64,000 nucleotides of DNA from Hyphomicrobium_A sp964493785. GTDB lineage: Bacteria; Pseudomonadota; Alphaproteobacteria; Rhizobiales; Hyphomicrobiaceae. The translations under genes and the position numbers were made by a program. The notes beneath the pieces were generated by a model that saw only the letters and a program-made list of their open reading frames with translations, made no database searches and was not told where the DNA came from. Below, in pieces: positions 9,247-17,445 of this stretch (position 1 is the first letter of the stretch; every line of letters starts with the position of its first letter). Location of the stretch: contig CAZBPM010000007.1 in assembly GCA_964493785.1 (NCBI GenBank), positions 70,721 through 134,720 on the forward strand, given 5' to 3'.

Positions 9247-9984
9247 ATGACCGCAATCCACTTGAATGATGTGTGCGTCAGCTTCGCGTCCTACGGCGCA
9301 GGCCGGCAATCGCTCAAGCGATATTTCCTTCGCGGCCTCACCAGATCTCCAGACGAGAGCACATATCGCGTCGACGCGTTGCGCAACATCAACCTGTCGG
9401 TAAACGACGGCGAGCGCCTCGCACTCCTCGGCCGCAACGGCGCGGGCAAATCAACGCTCTTGCGCGTATTGTCAAAGGTCTACGAGCCGACGCAGGGCAC
9501 CATCAGCATCGACGGTCGCACCGCGAGCGTGCTCTCCTTGGGACTGGGCTTCTTTCCCGACTCGAGCGGTCACCGCAACATCGTCACCAGCAGCCTATTC
9601 TACGGCGCCGATCTGCGCCACGCACGCGAGCAGCGGGATGCCATCGCCGCATTTGCCAACTTGGGCGATGCCCTTGGCCGCCCGGTCCGCACCTACTCAG
9701 CCGGTATGCAGATGCGGCTGTCGTTTGCCATCGCCACAGCCTTCGAGCCGCAGATACTCCTCCTGGACGAGGTGGTCGGCGTCGGTGATCGGCAGTTTGC
9801 AGAAACCGCGCGAGCCCGCATCGATAGCATCGCAAGCGCCGCTCGGATCGTCGTTCTGGCCAGCCACGACGAGCAGGCGCTGCGTCGCCACTGCACGCGC
9901 GGGATCGTCCTCTCTAGCGGCCGGATCGTTTTCGACGGCCCCATTGAGGATGCCATCGGCTACCATCAGGCAGACAACGCGTGA
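9247..9984 (+). CDS. ABC transporter ATPase for polysaccharide export (Wzt/KpsT-like)
   Basis: A 245-residue nucleotide-binding subunit. Walker A is GRNGAGKSTL, the signature region is TYSAGMQMRLSFAIA, Walker B is ILLLDEVVGVGD, and the switch His is in VLASHDEQAL. The long N-terminal YFLRGLTR segment before the nucleotide fold is typical of this subfamily. The product ends shortly after the nucleotide-binding domain, so the carbohydrate-binding C-terminal domain of long Wzt proteins is missing; export is then more like the KpsT/short Wzt route. ATG 9247 is preferred over an upstream in-frame start because it leads straight into MTAIHLNDVCVSF. Confidence 0.88.
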   Translation: MTAIHLNDVCVSFASYGAGRQSLKRYFLRGLTRSPDESTYRVDALRNINLSVNDGERLALLGRNGAGKSTLLRVLSKVYEPTQGTISIDGRTASVLSLGLGFFPDSSGHRNIVTSSLFYGADLRHAREQRDAIAAFANLGDALGRPVRTYSAGMQMRLSFAIATAFEPQILLLDEVVGVGDRQFAETARARIDSIASAARIVVLASHDEQALRRHCTRGIVLSSGRIVFDGPIEDAIGYHQADNA

Positions 9985-10076
9985 TCGCCACGCACTGAGC
10001 CGCCCGGCGTCTCAACGCCGGTTGTCTATCCATTGGTTCTATTGCATCTTTCGGAGTGACATCCGGGGGGATGATT

Positions 10077-11168
10077 ATGCGTTTTCGTGAGCTTGATGCG
10101 TGGCGGGGCCTGCTCGCGCTCGCCATTGTCTTTTTTCACGCCGACCTTTCCTTTGCGGGCTTCCCGGTGACCGCCTCTTATATCGCGGTCGATGTCTTCT
10201 TCATGCTGTCCGCATTCGTCCTCGCCCACCGCTACCTCGCCGCGCCAGCGACCCTCACTCAGTTCATAAAGCGCCGCGCCATTCGTCTCCTGCCGCTACA
10301 TCTCGTTGTGCTCTTCTGCATCGCCGTCGGGACTGTCGTTGCGCGGCACTACGGTGCTCCCGCGATGTTCGCCGACGACGAGGCTCTCTCCGGCAGTATC
10401 CGAGGCGTGGCCCTGCTGGGGTGGGACGCCGCTCTGCTCAACAACATCTACATTCCCAAGCGCGAATTGAATGAATGGGGACTCAACGGTGCCAGCTGGT
10501 CGATATCGCTGGAGCTTTGGCTCAGCCCGCTTCTGTTTCTCGCCTTCTGGCTGCGCGGCTGGCTGGCGGCGTTCGCCTGCGCCGTGATCTCGGCCGTGAG
10601 CTACGGTTACCTGTTCCTTGTCTATCAGCACTTGCACCTGGTGAAGGAGGGCGCCCGCTTCCTGCTCAACACGGGGTTCATGCGCGCCGTCGCCGGCTTC
10701 GCGCTGGGCTACCTCTGCTATCAAGCATGGCGCTGGATCAGCCCGCGCCTTGACGCGCTCCCGCGCACCTGGGTCCTCGCCGTCGCAACGATGCTCGAAC
10801 TGGCGATTGTCGCGTGGGCGGCGTACCTGTTCACGCAGCCGCTGCGGTCGATGACCGACTTCCAGATCGTGGCGCTGGGCCCGCTGTTGCTTCTGACGTT
10901 CGCGTTTGGTGGCGGTCTGCTGTCGAAGCTGCTTCTCGCCTGGCCGTTTCAGCTTCTAGGCGGCTTATCGTTTGCCCTCTACCTCGTGCACCAGCCGATC
11001 GTCTTCGCGTTTCGGACGGCTGAAGTGCCGGTCGAGGCTCACACGATACTAGCGTGCTCGATTCTGGCGGCAGTCGCTGCCGCGGCACTCACCCGCTGCA
11101 TACTGAGTTTGCTCGCTCGGCCTTCGCCGGACGCGGACGCGGCTCGGCAACTCGCGAATACGGTTTGA
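10077..11168 (+). CDS. Acyltransferase 3 family membrane protein (OafA/ExoZ-like)
   Basis: A 363-residue protein with about ten membrane helices. The N-terminus FRELDAWRGLLALAIVFFHA carries the R/H landmark of the AT3 family (RGLLA and FFHA), and AVDVFFMLSAFVLAHRYL is the second family motif. AT3 proteins transfer acetyl or other acyl groups to sugars, commonly exopolysaccharide or O-antigen. There is a 92-base gap from the ABC ATPase. Start ATG 10077 is chosen for its purine-rich upstream; in-frame GTG 10056 and ATG 10071 are alternatives. Confidence 0.85.
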   Translation: MRFRELDAWRGLLALAIVFFHADLSFAGFPVTASYIAVDVFFMLSAFVLAHRYLAAPATLTQFIKRRAIRLLPLHLVVLFCIAVGTVVARHYGAPAMFADDEALSGSIRGVALLGWDAALLNNIYIPKRELNEWGLNGASWSISLELWLSPLLFLAFWLRGWLAAFACAVISAVSYGYLFLVYQHLHLVKEGARFLLNTGFMRAVAGFALGYLCYQAWRWISPRLDALPRTWVLAVATMLELAIVAWAAYLFTQPLRSMTDFQIVALGPLLLLTFAFGGGLLSKLLLAWPFQLLGGLSFALYLVHQPIVFAFRTAEVPVEAHTILACSILAAVAAAALTRCILSLLARPSPDADAARQLANTV

Positions 11169-11181
11169 GCGCCCGCCCGGC

Positions 11182-11994
11182 TCAGATGTTTGAGGGACGT
11201 CCCCTCTGCGCGAGCAACAGATACGCCGCGTGCGGATTGGTCAGCGCGTAGCGCAGGAACAGCCGGCGCGGCTCCAGTCCGAGCCGGTACAGCCACTCCA
11301 TCCCGCTCGCCTGCACCCATCCCGGCGCCCGCGCGTTCTTGCCCGAGATGTAATCGAACAGTCCCCCGGCCGTTTTGATGAGGCCCACGCCGGTCAGCCG
11401 GTTGCGTTGGCGCACCGCGAACTCGATCTCCAGCGGCACCCCCCTTCCGACCCAAAGGATATCCGGCGCCGCTGCGTTGATCTGCTCGACCACCGCCTGT
11501 TCCTGGTCGACGCCGAAGTACCCATCGCGCCATCCGACCAGCCGCAGCCTCGGATACGCCGCGCGGATGTTGCCCACCGCCGCCTTGATCCCCTCCGGAT
11601 CGGAGCCCAACAGATAGAACCCGGCGCCCGTCGTCTCGGCCAGCCGGGCGACATCGTGAAATAGATCGGTCGTTGCCACCCGCTCCGGTAACGGCACGCG
11701 GCCCTTGAGCTTCGACGCAAAGACCAGCGGCATGCCGTCGGCGTGGATGAGATCGGCAGAAAGTATCTGCGCGCGCAGAGCCCGAGAACGGGCGCACTCC
11801 GATATGATCTGGCCGTTCGCCGACGTAATGAATGCCGGCGTCACGCCGGCGCTTTTGTGCGCCTTCGCCACGCGGAGCATCATCTCTGCCGATGCCTCGC
11901 GGTCGATGACGGCGATCGGCAGCCCGCCGAGCCACGAAATCTGGATGCCCTCGCGCTCGATGAGCGTCGCCGGCTCGTCTGCAAGTGCGCTCAT
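11182..11994 (-). CDS. WecG/TagA/CpsF family glycosyltransferase (GT26)
   Basis: A 270-residue protein with the family pattern: FITSANGQIISEC (active-site loop region), HADGMPLVFASKLKG, then GFYLLGSDPEGIKAA, DILWVGRGVPLEIEF, and the C-terminal RAPGWVQASGMEWLYRL.EPRR..RY segment. GT26 enzymes transfer N-acetylmannosaminuronic acid, ManNAc, glucose or related sugars to GlcNAc-PP-undecaprenol, the second step of repeat-unit assembly. It is convergent with the acyltransferase (13 bases apart) and divergent from the WcaJ-type initiating enzyme at 12214, which would make its acceptor. Confidence 0.87.
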   Translation of the reverse strand: MSALADEPATLIEREGIQISWLGGLPIAVIDREASAEMMLRVAKAHKSAGVTPAFITSANGQIISECARSRALRAQILSADLIHADGMPLVFASKLKGRVPLPERVATTDLFHDVARLAETTGAGFYLLGSDPEGIKAAVGNIRAAYPRLRLVGWRDGYFGVDQEQAVVEQINAAAPDILWVGRGVPLEIEFAVRQRNRLTGVGLIKTAGGLFDYISGKNARAPGWVQASGMEWLYRLGLEPRRLFLRYALTNPHAAYLLLAQRGRPSNI

Positions 11995-12213
11995 GCGGGG
12001 ATGGGTCCGACTGCTCAGCTGGGTGCAATGCCGCGGGATATCTTCGCGGCGACATTGAACGCGGGTCTGGGCAGTTCAATCTGGAACAGAGTTTAACCTT
12101 ACTCCCAGACGCCGCTCCACCGGTCACGACGAAGCTGCACATTCAGTGCATTGGATGAGCGCCCCCCGACCGGGCCGCCGGGCCAATCCGAATCCGTGGG
12201 AACCAACACGATC

Positions 12214-13674
12214 ATGAGCGTCACGCTTATCTCTCCATCCGCGGCCGATCCGCAATCGCGCGGCCGCAAGCGTCTCATGGGCGAGGCCCTATCGGTTGCG
12301 ATCGTGGTCGCCAACGCCGCAGCCATCATCGCTGCAGCGGTCATCAGTGGCGTTGCCTATCACGAGCTCATCCGCGGCGAGCCCGGCAACGTCGGTATGT
12401 TCGTCCGCATCGGCGCCGTTATCGCTGCCGTCGTGGTTGTGACGGAGGCATTCCGCGGCCAGTTTCAGCTCAGCCGCTATCTCAATCCGGCACCCAACGC
12501 ACGGCGCATCGCGCAGCTCTGGACGATGAGCTTCATTATTCTGCTGACGCTCGGCTTCCTGCTGAAGCAGACCGAGATCTACTCGCGCGGCTGGTTCATC
12601 GTTTACTATCTTAGCGGGCTGGGAGCTCTTCTCCTCCTCGATTTCGCCGCGGTGCAGCTCGTCCGCCGATGGACCGGCGCGCGCATCATCGCCACGAAGC
12701 GGATATTCCTCGTCGGCCTGGCGCATGAGGTCGAGAAGTTCATCGCCCAGCACGATCCAAACGAAAGCGGCATCGAGATCGTCGGCTGCAGGTTCCTCGA
12801 CGAGGGACCGCTGCAAGTGGTCACCGGGGACGGGAAGCACGCGCTGCAGACGGAGTTGGAAAGCGTCATTCCCAGCGTGCGTTCGCTCGAGCCCGACGCG
12901 ATCTATATCCTCACGCCATGGTCGGACCGTGTGACCATCGATGGTTGCGTCGAAGCCCTGCTGTCTCTGCCGGTCGAGGTCCACCTCGGTCCTGACTATG
13001 CCATAAGGAAATTCACCAACGCGCAGCTTCGGCGGGTCGGCCCAATCTCCAGCCTGCAACTCGTGAGGCTGCCGCTCTCCGGCTTCGAGCGCTTCCAGAA
13101 GCGCGCCTTCGACATCGCCGCCTCGCTATCGGGTCTCATTCTGATCTCTCCGCTTCTCGCCGTGGTGGCGGTTATGATCAAGCTGGACAGCAAGGGGCCC
13201 GCGTTCTTTCTCCAACGTCGCTACGGCTTCAACCAGCAGCCGTTTCGCATCATCAAGTTTCGCACCATGACCACGATGGACGACGGTGCGGAGGTCAAGC
13301 AGGCCACCAAAAACGATCCGCGCGTCACCCGTGTCGGCCACTGGCTGCGCAAGCTGAACATCGACGAGCTGCCCCAGCTCATCAACGTTCTTAAAGGAGA
13401 GATGTCGCTTGTCGGACCGCGTCCGCACGTGCTGGCGCACGACCGCCAGTACGAGCGGATCATCGCGCGCTATGCCGTGCGCCACAACGTGAAGCCGGGC
13501 ATCACCGGCCTGGCACAGGTGAACGGCGTGCGCGGCGAGACGGACACGGTCGAGAAGATGCAGAAGCGGATCGACTACGATCTGTCGTACGTCGAGAACT
13601 GGTCGCTGATGCAGGACATTGGCATCATCTTGCGGACCGTCGTGTCGTCGAAGGCCTACAACAACGCACACTGA
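12214..13674 (+). CDS. Undecaprenyl-phosphate sugar phosphotransferase (WcaJ/ExoY-type, PNPT)
   Basis: A 486-residue initiating enzyme of exopolysaccharide synthesis. Four N-terminal membrane helices are followed by a CoA-binding-like Rossmann domain, then the catalytic bacterial sugar transferase domain from about residue 297: KRAFDIAASLSGLILISPLL, FRIIKFRTM, LRKLNIDELPQLINVLKGEM, SLVGPRPH and the VKPGITGLAQVNG motif. It transfers sugar-1-phosphate (glucose or galactose are usual) to undecaprenyl phosphate. ATG 12214 is preferred over a TTG 63 bases earlier. Full length for the family, with all core motifs intact. Confidence 0.92.
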   Translation: MSVTLISPSAADPQSRGRKRLMGEALSVAIVVANAAAIIAAAVISGVAYHELIRGEPGNVGMFVRIGAVIAAVVVVTEAFRGQFQLSRYLNPAPNARRIAQLWTMSFIILLTLGFLLKQTEIYSRGWFIVYYLSGLGALLLLDFAAVQLVRRWTGARIIATKRIFLVGLAHEVEKFIAQHDPNESGIEIVGCRFLDEGPLQVVTGDGKHALQTELESVIPSVRSLEPDAIYILTPWSDRVTIDGCVEALLSLPVEVHLGPDYAIRKFTNAQLRRVGPISSLQLVRLPLSGFERFQKRAFDIAASLSGLILISPLLAVVAVMIKLDSKGPAFFLQRRYGFNQQPFRIIKFRTMTTMDDGAEVKQATKNDPRVTRVGHWLRKLNIDELPQLINVLKGEMSLVGPRPHVLAHDRQYERIIARYAVRHNVKPGITGLAQVNGVRGETDTVEKMQKRIDYDLSYVENWSLMQDIGIILRTVVSSKAYNNAH

Positions 13675-13682
13675 GCGCGCTG

Positions 13683-13955
13683 TTAATCCAGAAGCCACAC
13701 GGCGAGCGCGATCCACGCCAGCCCGCACATACCGAACGCTGCGATCATCGGCCAGCGGGCCGATCTCGGCTCGACTTCTCGCGAAGCCGGCAGCAACGTA
13801 TCGTGTGCCACCAGTTCGGGTGCCTGTGCACGAAGCAACGCCGACACGCGCTCGATGTCCTGGCGCGCCTTGACCTCGCCAGGCCTGCGCGTTCTTGTGA
13901 CGCTCTCTATGGGAATGATGGCAGCAGGGACGTCGTCGAACTCTGCCGGGATCAT
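13683..13955 (-). CDS. Small tail-anchored hypothetical protein
   Basis: A 90-residue product, not recognised. It is hydrophilic for about 65 residues (with an RRPGEVKARQDIERVSALL helix) and ends in one strongly hydrophobic segment, MIAAFGMCGLAWIALAVWLLD, at the extreme C-terminus, as in a tail-anchored protein. It is convergent with the WcaJ-type gene, 8 bases apart. No good ribosome-binding site precedes ATG 13955, and an in-frame GTG a few codons earlier is possible. Real coding status is likely but not certain. Confidence 0.45.
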   Translation of the reverse strand: MIPAEFDDVPAAIIPIESVTRTRRPGEVKARQDIERVSALLRAQAPELVAHDTLLPASREVEPRSARWPMIAAFGMCGLAWIALAVWLLD

Positions 13956-14307
13956 GGAGTCATCGTTCACGCTTGGCCACTCACTAGCGAAAGCCCCGGG
14001 ACGCTGGTTCCGGGCGGAAGCTCGCACTCTTTCCGCCCCGCGTGAGCCTTGTCGCACAGAAGCGCTTTGTTTACGCGGCGCATCGGGTTTTACGTTAAGT
14101 TGAAATTAATGCACCGCACCAGACGCCTCTTTGACGCCGAATAATTTGTCGCATGCCTCCGGGAAAGCTCGGAACGACCGAGCATTGCGCTCCCAGACAG
14201 GGTAACGCGCCTGGGTTGGGCCAGCTGTCGAAGTGGTCGGCGCAGAGCCACATAAGTATCTAATAATACGCAATAAATTAATGCTGGGGGAGGGGCGGCA
14301 GCCACGT
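13956..14307. other. Intergenic stretch without a recognised gene
   Basis: About 350 bases between two minus-strand genes. It contains a locally AT-rich run at about 14,255-14,285 that could be part of the promoter of the small gene ending at 13683, but no clear gene, RNA or repeat was seen. Confidence 0.5.
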
Positions 14308-15801
14308 CTAGCGCAACAGAGCCCCGACCAGCGCGTAGCGCGGCGAATGCCCCGACCCGTCGATGCACTCCAGCGATCCATTCCGGCTGAGCGTATGCAG
14401 CCGCTTGCCCGGCCAGACCGGCGGCGTGTGCAGCACGGTATCTACCCGCTGTTCGAAGCCCTCGGCGTCGAGCCGCAGCACCTCGGCCAGCCCGATGCCC
14501 GTGCCATAGCCCCGGGCGCAATCCTGCACCGGCCGCCATAGCCGGCCCTCGCGGTGAAAGAAATTACCCGCCGGACGCGCTGCCCTCTGATCGACCAGCA
14601 CCGGATCGAGATCGTGTGGGCGCCACGAACCCTGCAAACGACGCGCCGAATAGATCGACAGCGTGTCGGAATAGGAGCCCTGCCCGTCGCGCGTCGCGCC
14701 GAACAGCCACAGCGTGCCCTCGTGCGCGACCACCGTCGCATCCGACAGCTCGACCCCGCTGAGCAGCGTTGCCTCTTTCACCCAGCGAGAGGGAAAGGGA
14801 TCGGCTCTGTAGAGATCGACGCTTCTGTTGGCCGAGCTTTCGGGGATCATGTAGATCTGCCCGCCGTCCTCGATGAGGAACGGATAAGACAGATGCCAGG
14901 GCTCTTCCAGCACGGTCCGCACCTCGCCGTGCGTGCCGTCGGGTTTCACCTCGACCATCGAGATCACGCCCTTCTGGGTGCGATGGTCCAGATCCTCGAA
15001 GAAGATGTAGTGCCGCCCTTCGACTTCAATCGGGAACGGGTCGGCGAAAAAGCGCCCCGGCACCGACGTGATGGTGCGCCACTCCGGCCCATCGAGGCTC
15101 AGCGTGTCGTAGACGCCTCGGCCAGGCGCAACGAAGCGCCAGCCGATCTGCCAGTGCGGTGCGTAGCAGCACAGGTGATAGAGCCGCCGCACGACCGAGT
15201 GCACTAGCGATTTTGCCAGCTTCTGCGCGACTTTTGACGTCGAAACCGCCGCCGGGACAGTCCTGGCATCCCGTGTCACCTCGGCCCGTCGCCCGGAACA
15301 ATATCTGCCGAGCGCCATGAGGATCAGCGTGATCGTGCGCTGATGCACCAGTTCGCTCGCCTCTCGCACCGAGCCTGCATTGTCGGTGCCGGGCTCGCCG
15401 CAAGCCAAGGTCTGGCCCGTCGTGGCGTCGACGACGGCAACCCGTGGCGTGCGGCCGTCTAGCAGTGCGGCGTGCAGCGCGCTCTCTGAGGGGGTGCCGT
15501 CATAGAGGATCGCCAGGGTCAGATCGCTGTCTGCCGGAGCCCCCTCTCCGGACGCGACATCACCCCAGGCGATGCGGTCGCTGCCACGCGGGCCGGCAAG
15601 CCCATAGATCATTTGCTCCAGCTCGAAAAGGAGGTCGAGCGAGGCAGAGGGAACGGCGGCCGGCATGGCCACGAAGCTGCAGGAATGCCCCCGCTCTTCA
15701 AGCCGCGATTTCAAATCCAGCAGCCAGCGGCGGGCGCTGTCCGGATCGACCGCGATCTCGACGTTGAGGGCCTCAGGTTTCACCGATGGGCGCGTTAGCA
15801 T
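14308..15801 (-). CDS. GINT1-like beta-propeller protein with formyltransferase-like N-terminus
   Basis: A 497-residue protein in two parts. The N-terminal 200 residues contain a weakly conserved alpha/beta unit (SDLTLAILYDGTPSESALHAALLDGRTPRVAV) reminiscent of formyltransferase-like domains. The C-terminal 270 residues have GH43-like propeller repeats: FFADPFPIEVEGRHYIFFEDL, LSYPFLIEDGGQIYMIPES, DATVVAHEGTLWLFGATR and GNFFHREGRLWRPVQD. This matches the domain named after plant glucosamine inositolphosphorylceramide transferase 1, known in bacterial glycan clusters. Catalytic role is unproven; sugar transfer or glycan binding is inferred. It is divergent from the glycosyltransferase at 16033. 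Confidence 0.68.
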   Translation of the reverse strand: MLTRPSVKPEALNVEIAVDPDSARRWLLDLKSRLEERGHSCSFVAMPAAVPSASLDLLFELEQMIYGLAGPRGSDRIAWGDVASGEGAPADSDLTLAILYDGTPSESALHAALLDGRTPRVAVVDATTGQTLACGEPGTDNAGSVREASELVHQRTITLILMALGRYCSGRRAEVTRDARTVPAAVSTSKVAQKLAKSLVHSVVRRLYHLCCYAPHWQIGWRFVAPGRGVYDTLSLDGPEWRTITSVPGRFFADPFPIEVEGRHYIFFEDLDHRTQKGVISMVEVKPDGTHGEVRTVLEEPWHLSYPFLIEDGGQIYMIPESSANRSVDLYRADPFPSRWVKEATLLSGVELSDATVVAHEGTLWLFGATRDGQGSYSDTLSIYSARRLQGSWRPHDLDPVLVDQRAARPAGNFFHREGRLWRPVQDCARGYGTGIGLAEVLRLDAEGFEQRVDTVLHTPPVWPGKRLHTLSRNGSLECIDGSGHSPRYALVGALLR

Positions 15802-16032
15802 TAGAACCTTGAGCTGCGGACACGGCGCTGCCTAACCTGTTACAGGGGAACGCAAGGGGAGCGAGTTCGCACCGGCGATTTGGTTAATGGCGTGCCGGAT
15901 CGTTTGGGGGTGTATCGGGAGCGCTGCCTCATTCGGTTCCGATCGTATCGTCGGCGCGTTTTCTGCCCGCGCTACGCTTTCGCGCCGACACCGCCTTCAC
16001 AAGAAGTAGCCGACGATATCCAGCCAGGTCTC

Positions 16033-17244
16033 ATGCAAGCGCCGCCGACGACGACACCTCAGCCTCGCATCCTCCTCCTGCAGACGCAGTCGGAGAACGC
16101 CGGCGCCCAGGAGATCGCGCGCGTGCTCGGCAAAGGACTGAAGCAGCGCGGTTTCGATGTCAGCTTCGGTTTCTTCTATCGGCGCACGGCCGGTTACGAT
16201 CAGGCGCCAGGCGTCTTCTTCGCCGCGCCCGAGCGGCCAGGCGGCATCGGCGAAACGTTGGCCATGGCGCGCAACCTGCACCGCCACATCAAGCGGATCT
16301 CGCCCGACGCAGTCATCACCTTCCAGCACTACGGCAACGTCATCGGCGCACCTGTCGCGCGCCTTGCCGGCGTCGGTACCGTCATCGCCAATCTGAACAC
16401 GGCGAAGGCGATCCTGCCGCGCTGGGTGCCTATCGCGGATTGGCTGCTCGCGACGCTGCGCATCTATTCGCGTGTGGTCGCCAACTCCATCGATACCGAA
16501 GCGGACTTCCGGGCGCTGCCCGCCCCATTCGGTCGTCACCTCATGCGGATCGACCACGGCTTCGAGCCCAAGCTCAGTCGCCTGTCGAAGGCCGAGGCGC
16601 GCGCCGCACTCTCGCTGCCCGCCAGCGTGACGCTGCTGGGCATGAGTGCGCGCCTGCACCCGGAGAAGAACCAGGGCGCCCTCATAGAGCTTCTTCGGCG
16701 CAACCAGGATTGGCACGTTGCGCTAGCGGGCCAGGGACCTTCGAGGCAGGCGCTGTCCGAGCACGCGGCGCGCGCAGGCTGCGCAAATCGCCTTCACCTC
16801 GTCGGAGAGCTAGAGCCCGAGCGTGTTGGGCTGTTCCTGAATGCCCTCGACGTATTCACCTTCACGTCGCTCCATGAGTCGTTTGGTCTTGCCGTCGTCG
16901 AGGCCGCGAACGCCGGCGTGCCGGTGGTCTCAAACGACCTCGACGTCCTGCACGAAGTCCTCCACACCGACGACGGCCCGTGCGCTCTCTTCGCCGATGT
17001 CTCCGATATTGCGGCCTTCGAGGCGGCCGTCGTCAGGGCGCTGACCGATACGGCGCTCCGCACCGAACTTGTTTCCCGCGGCAAGACGCTCCGCGGCCGA
17101 TACTCGGTGGACGCCATGACCGATGGTTATGTTGCTGCCCTCGCCGACCTCGGCGTTTCCCCCTCGACCTGCGCCCAGCACGCAGGATTACCCAACTGGC
17201 TCGCGGTACCTGTCGGGGTGGGCCTGAATTGGCCTCTGGGGTAG
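16033..17244 (+). CDS. Glycosyltransferase family 4
   Basis: A 403-residue GT-B enzyme. The N-domain starts RILLLQTQSENAGAQEIARVL, with GAQE in the position of the usual GGAE. The C-domain has GMSARLHPEKNQGALI and FTSLHESFGLAVVEAANAGVPVVSNDLDVLHEV, the EX7E motif being ESFGLAVVE. ATG 16033 is chosen because the 51 in-frame residues upstream look non-coding. It closes the polysaccharide cluster on its right side. The last 25 residues (AQHAGLPNWLAV...) are an unusual low-conservation tail. Confidence 0.83.
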   Translation: MQAPPTTTPQPRILLLQTQSENAGAQEIARVLGKGLKQRGFDVSFGFFYRRTAGYDQAPGVFFAAPERPGGIGETLAMARNLHRHIKRISPDAVITFQHYGNVIGAPVARLAGVGTVIANLNTAKAILPRWVPIADWLLATLRIYSRVVANSIDTEADFRALPAPFGRHLMRIDHGFEPKLSRLSKAEARAALSLPASVTLLGMSARLHPEKNQGALIELLRRNQDWHVALAGQGPSRQALSEHAARAGCANRLHLVGELEPERVGLFLNALDVFTFTSLHESFGLAVVEAANAGVPVVSNDLDVLHEVLHTDDGPCALFADVSDIAAFEAAVVRALTDTALRTELVSRGKTLRGRYSVDAMTDGYVAALADLGVSPSTCAQHAGLPNWLAVPVGVGLNWPLG

Positions 17245-17445
17245 GGCGCGCAAGCCGCCGTGCTGCTATGAGATGAGCGCGCTAAGCCATCAAGTTATTG
17301 GTGCATTGCAGCAATATCTGAGCGTTGCGACCGTTAGAAGCTGCGTCTAACCTCAGCAGCTCAAAGAATGAGATCCTGAACCGAAGTGTGCGGACGAGGG
17401 AAGCCGCATACCTCAAGGGACCGCCCAGGGGAAACCACTTCAAAG

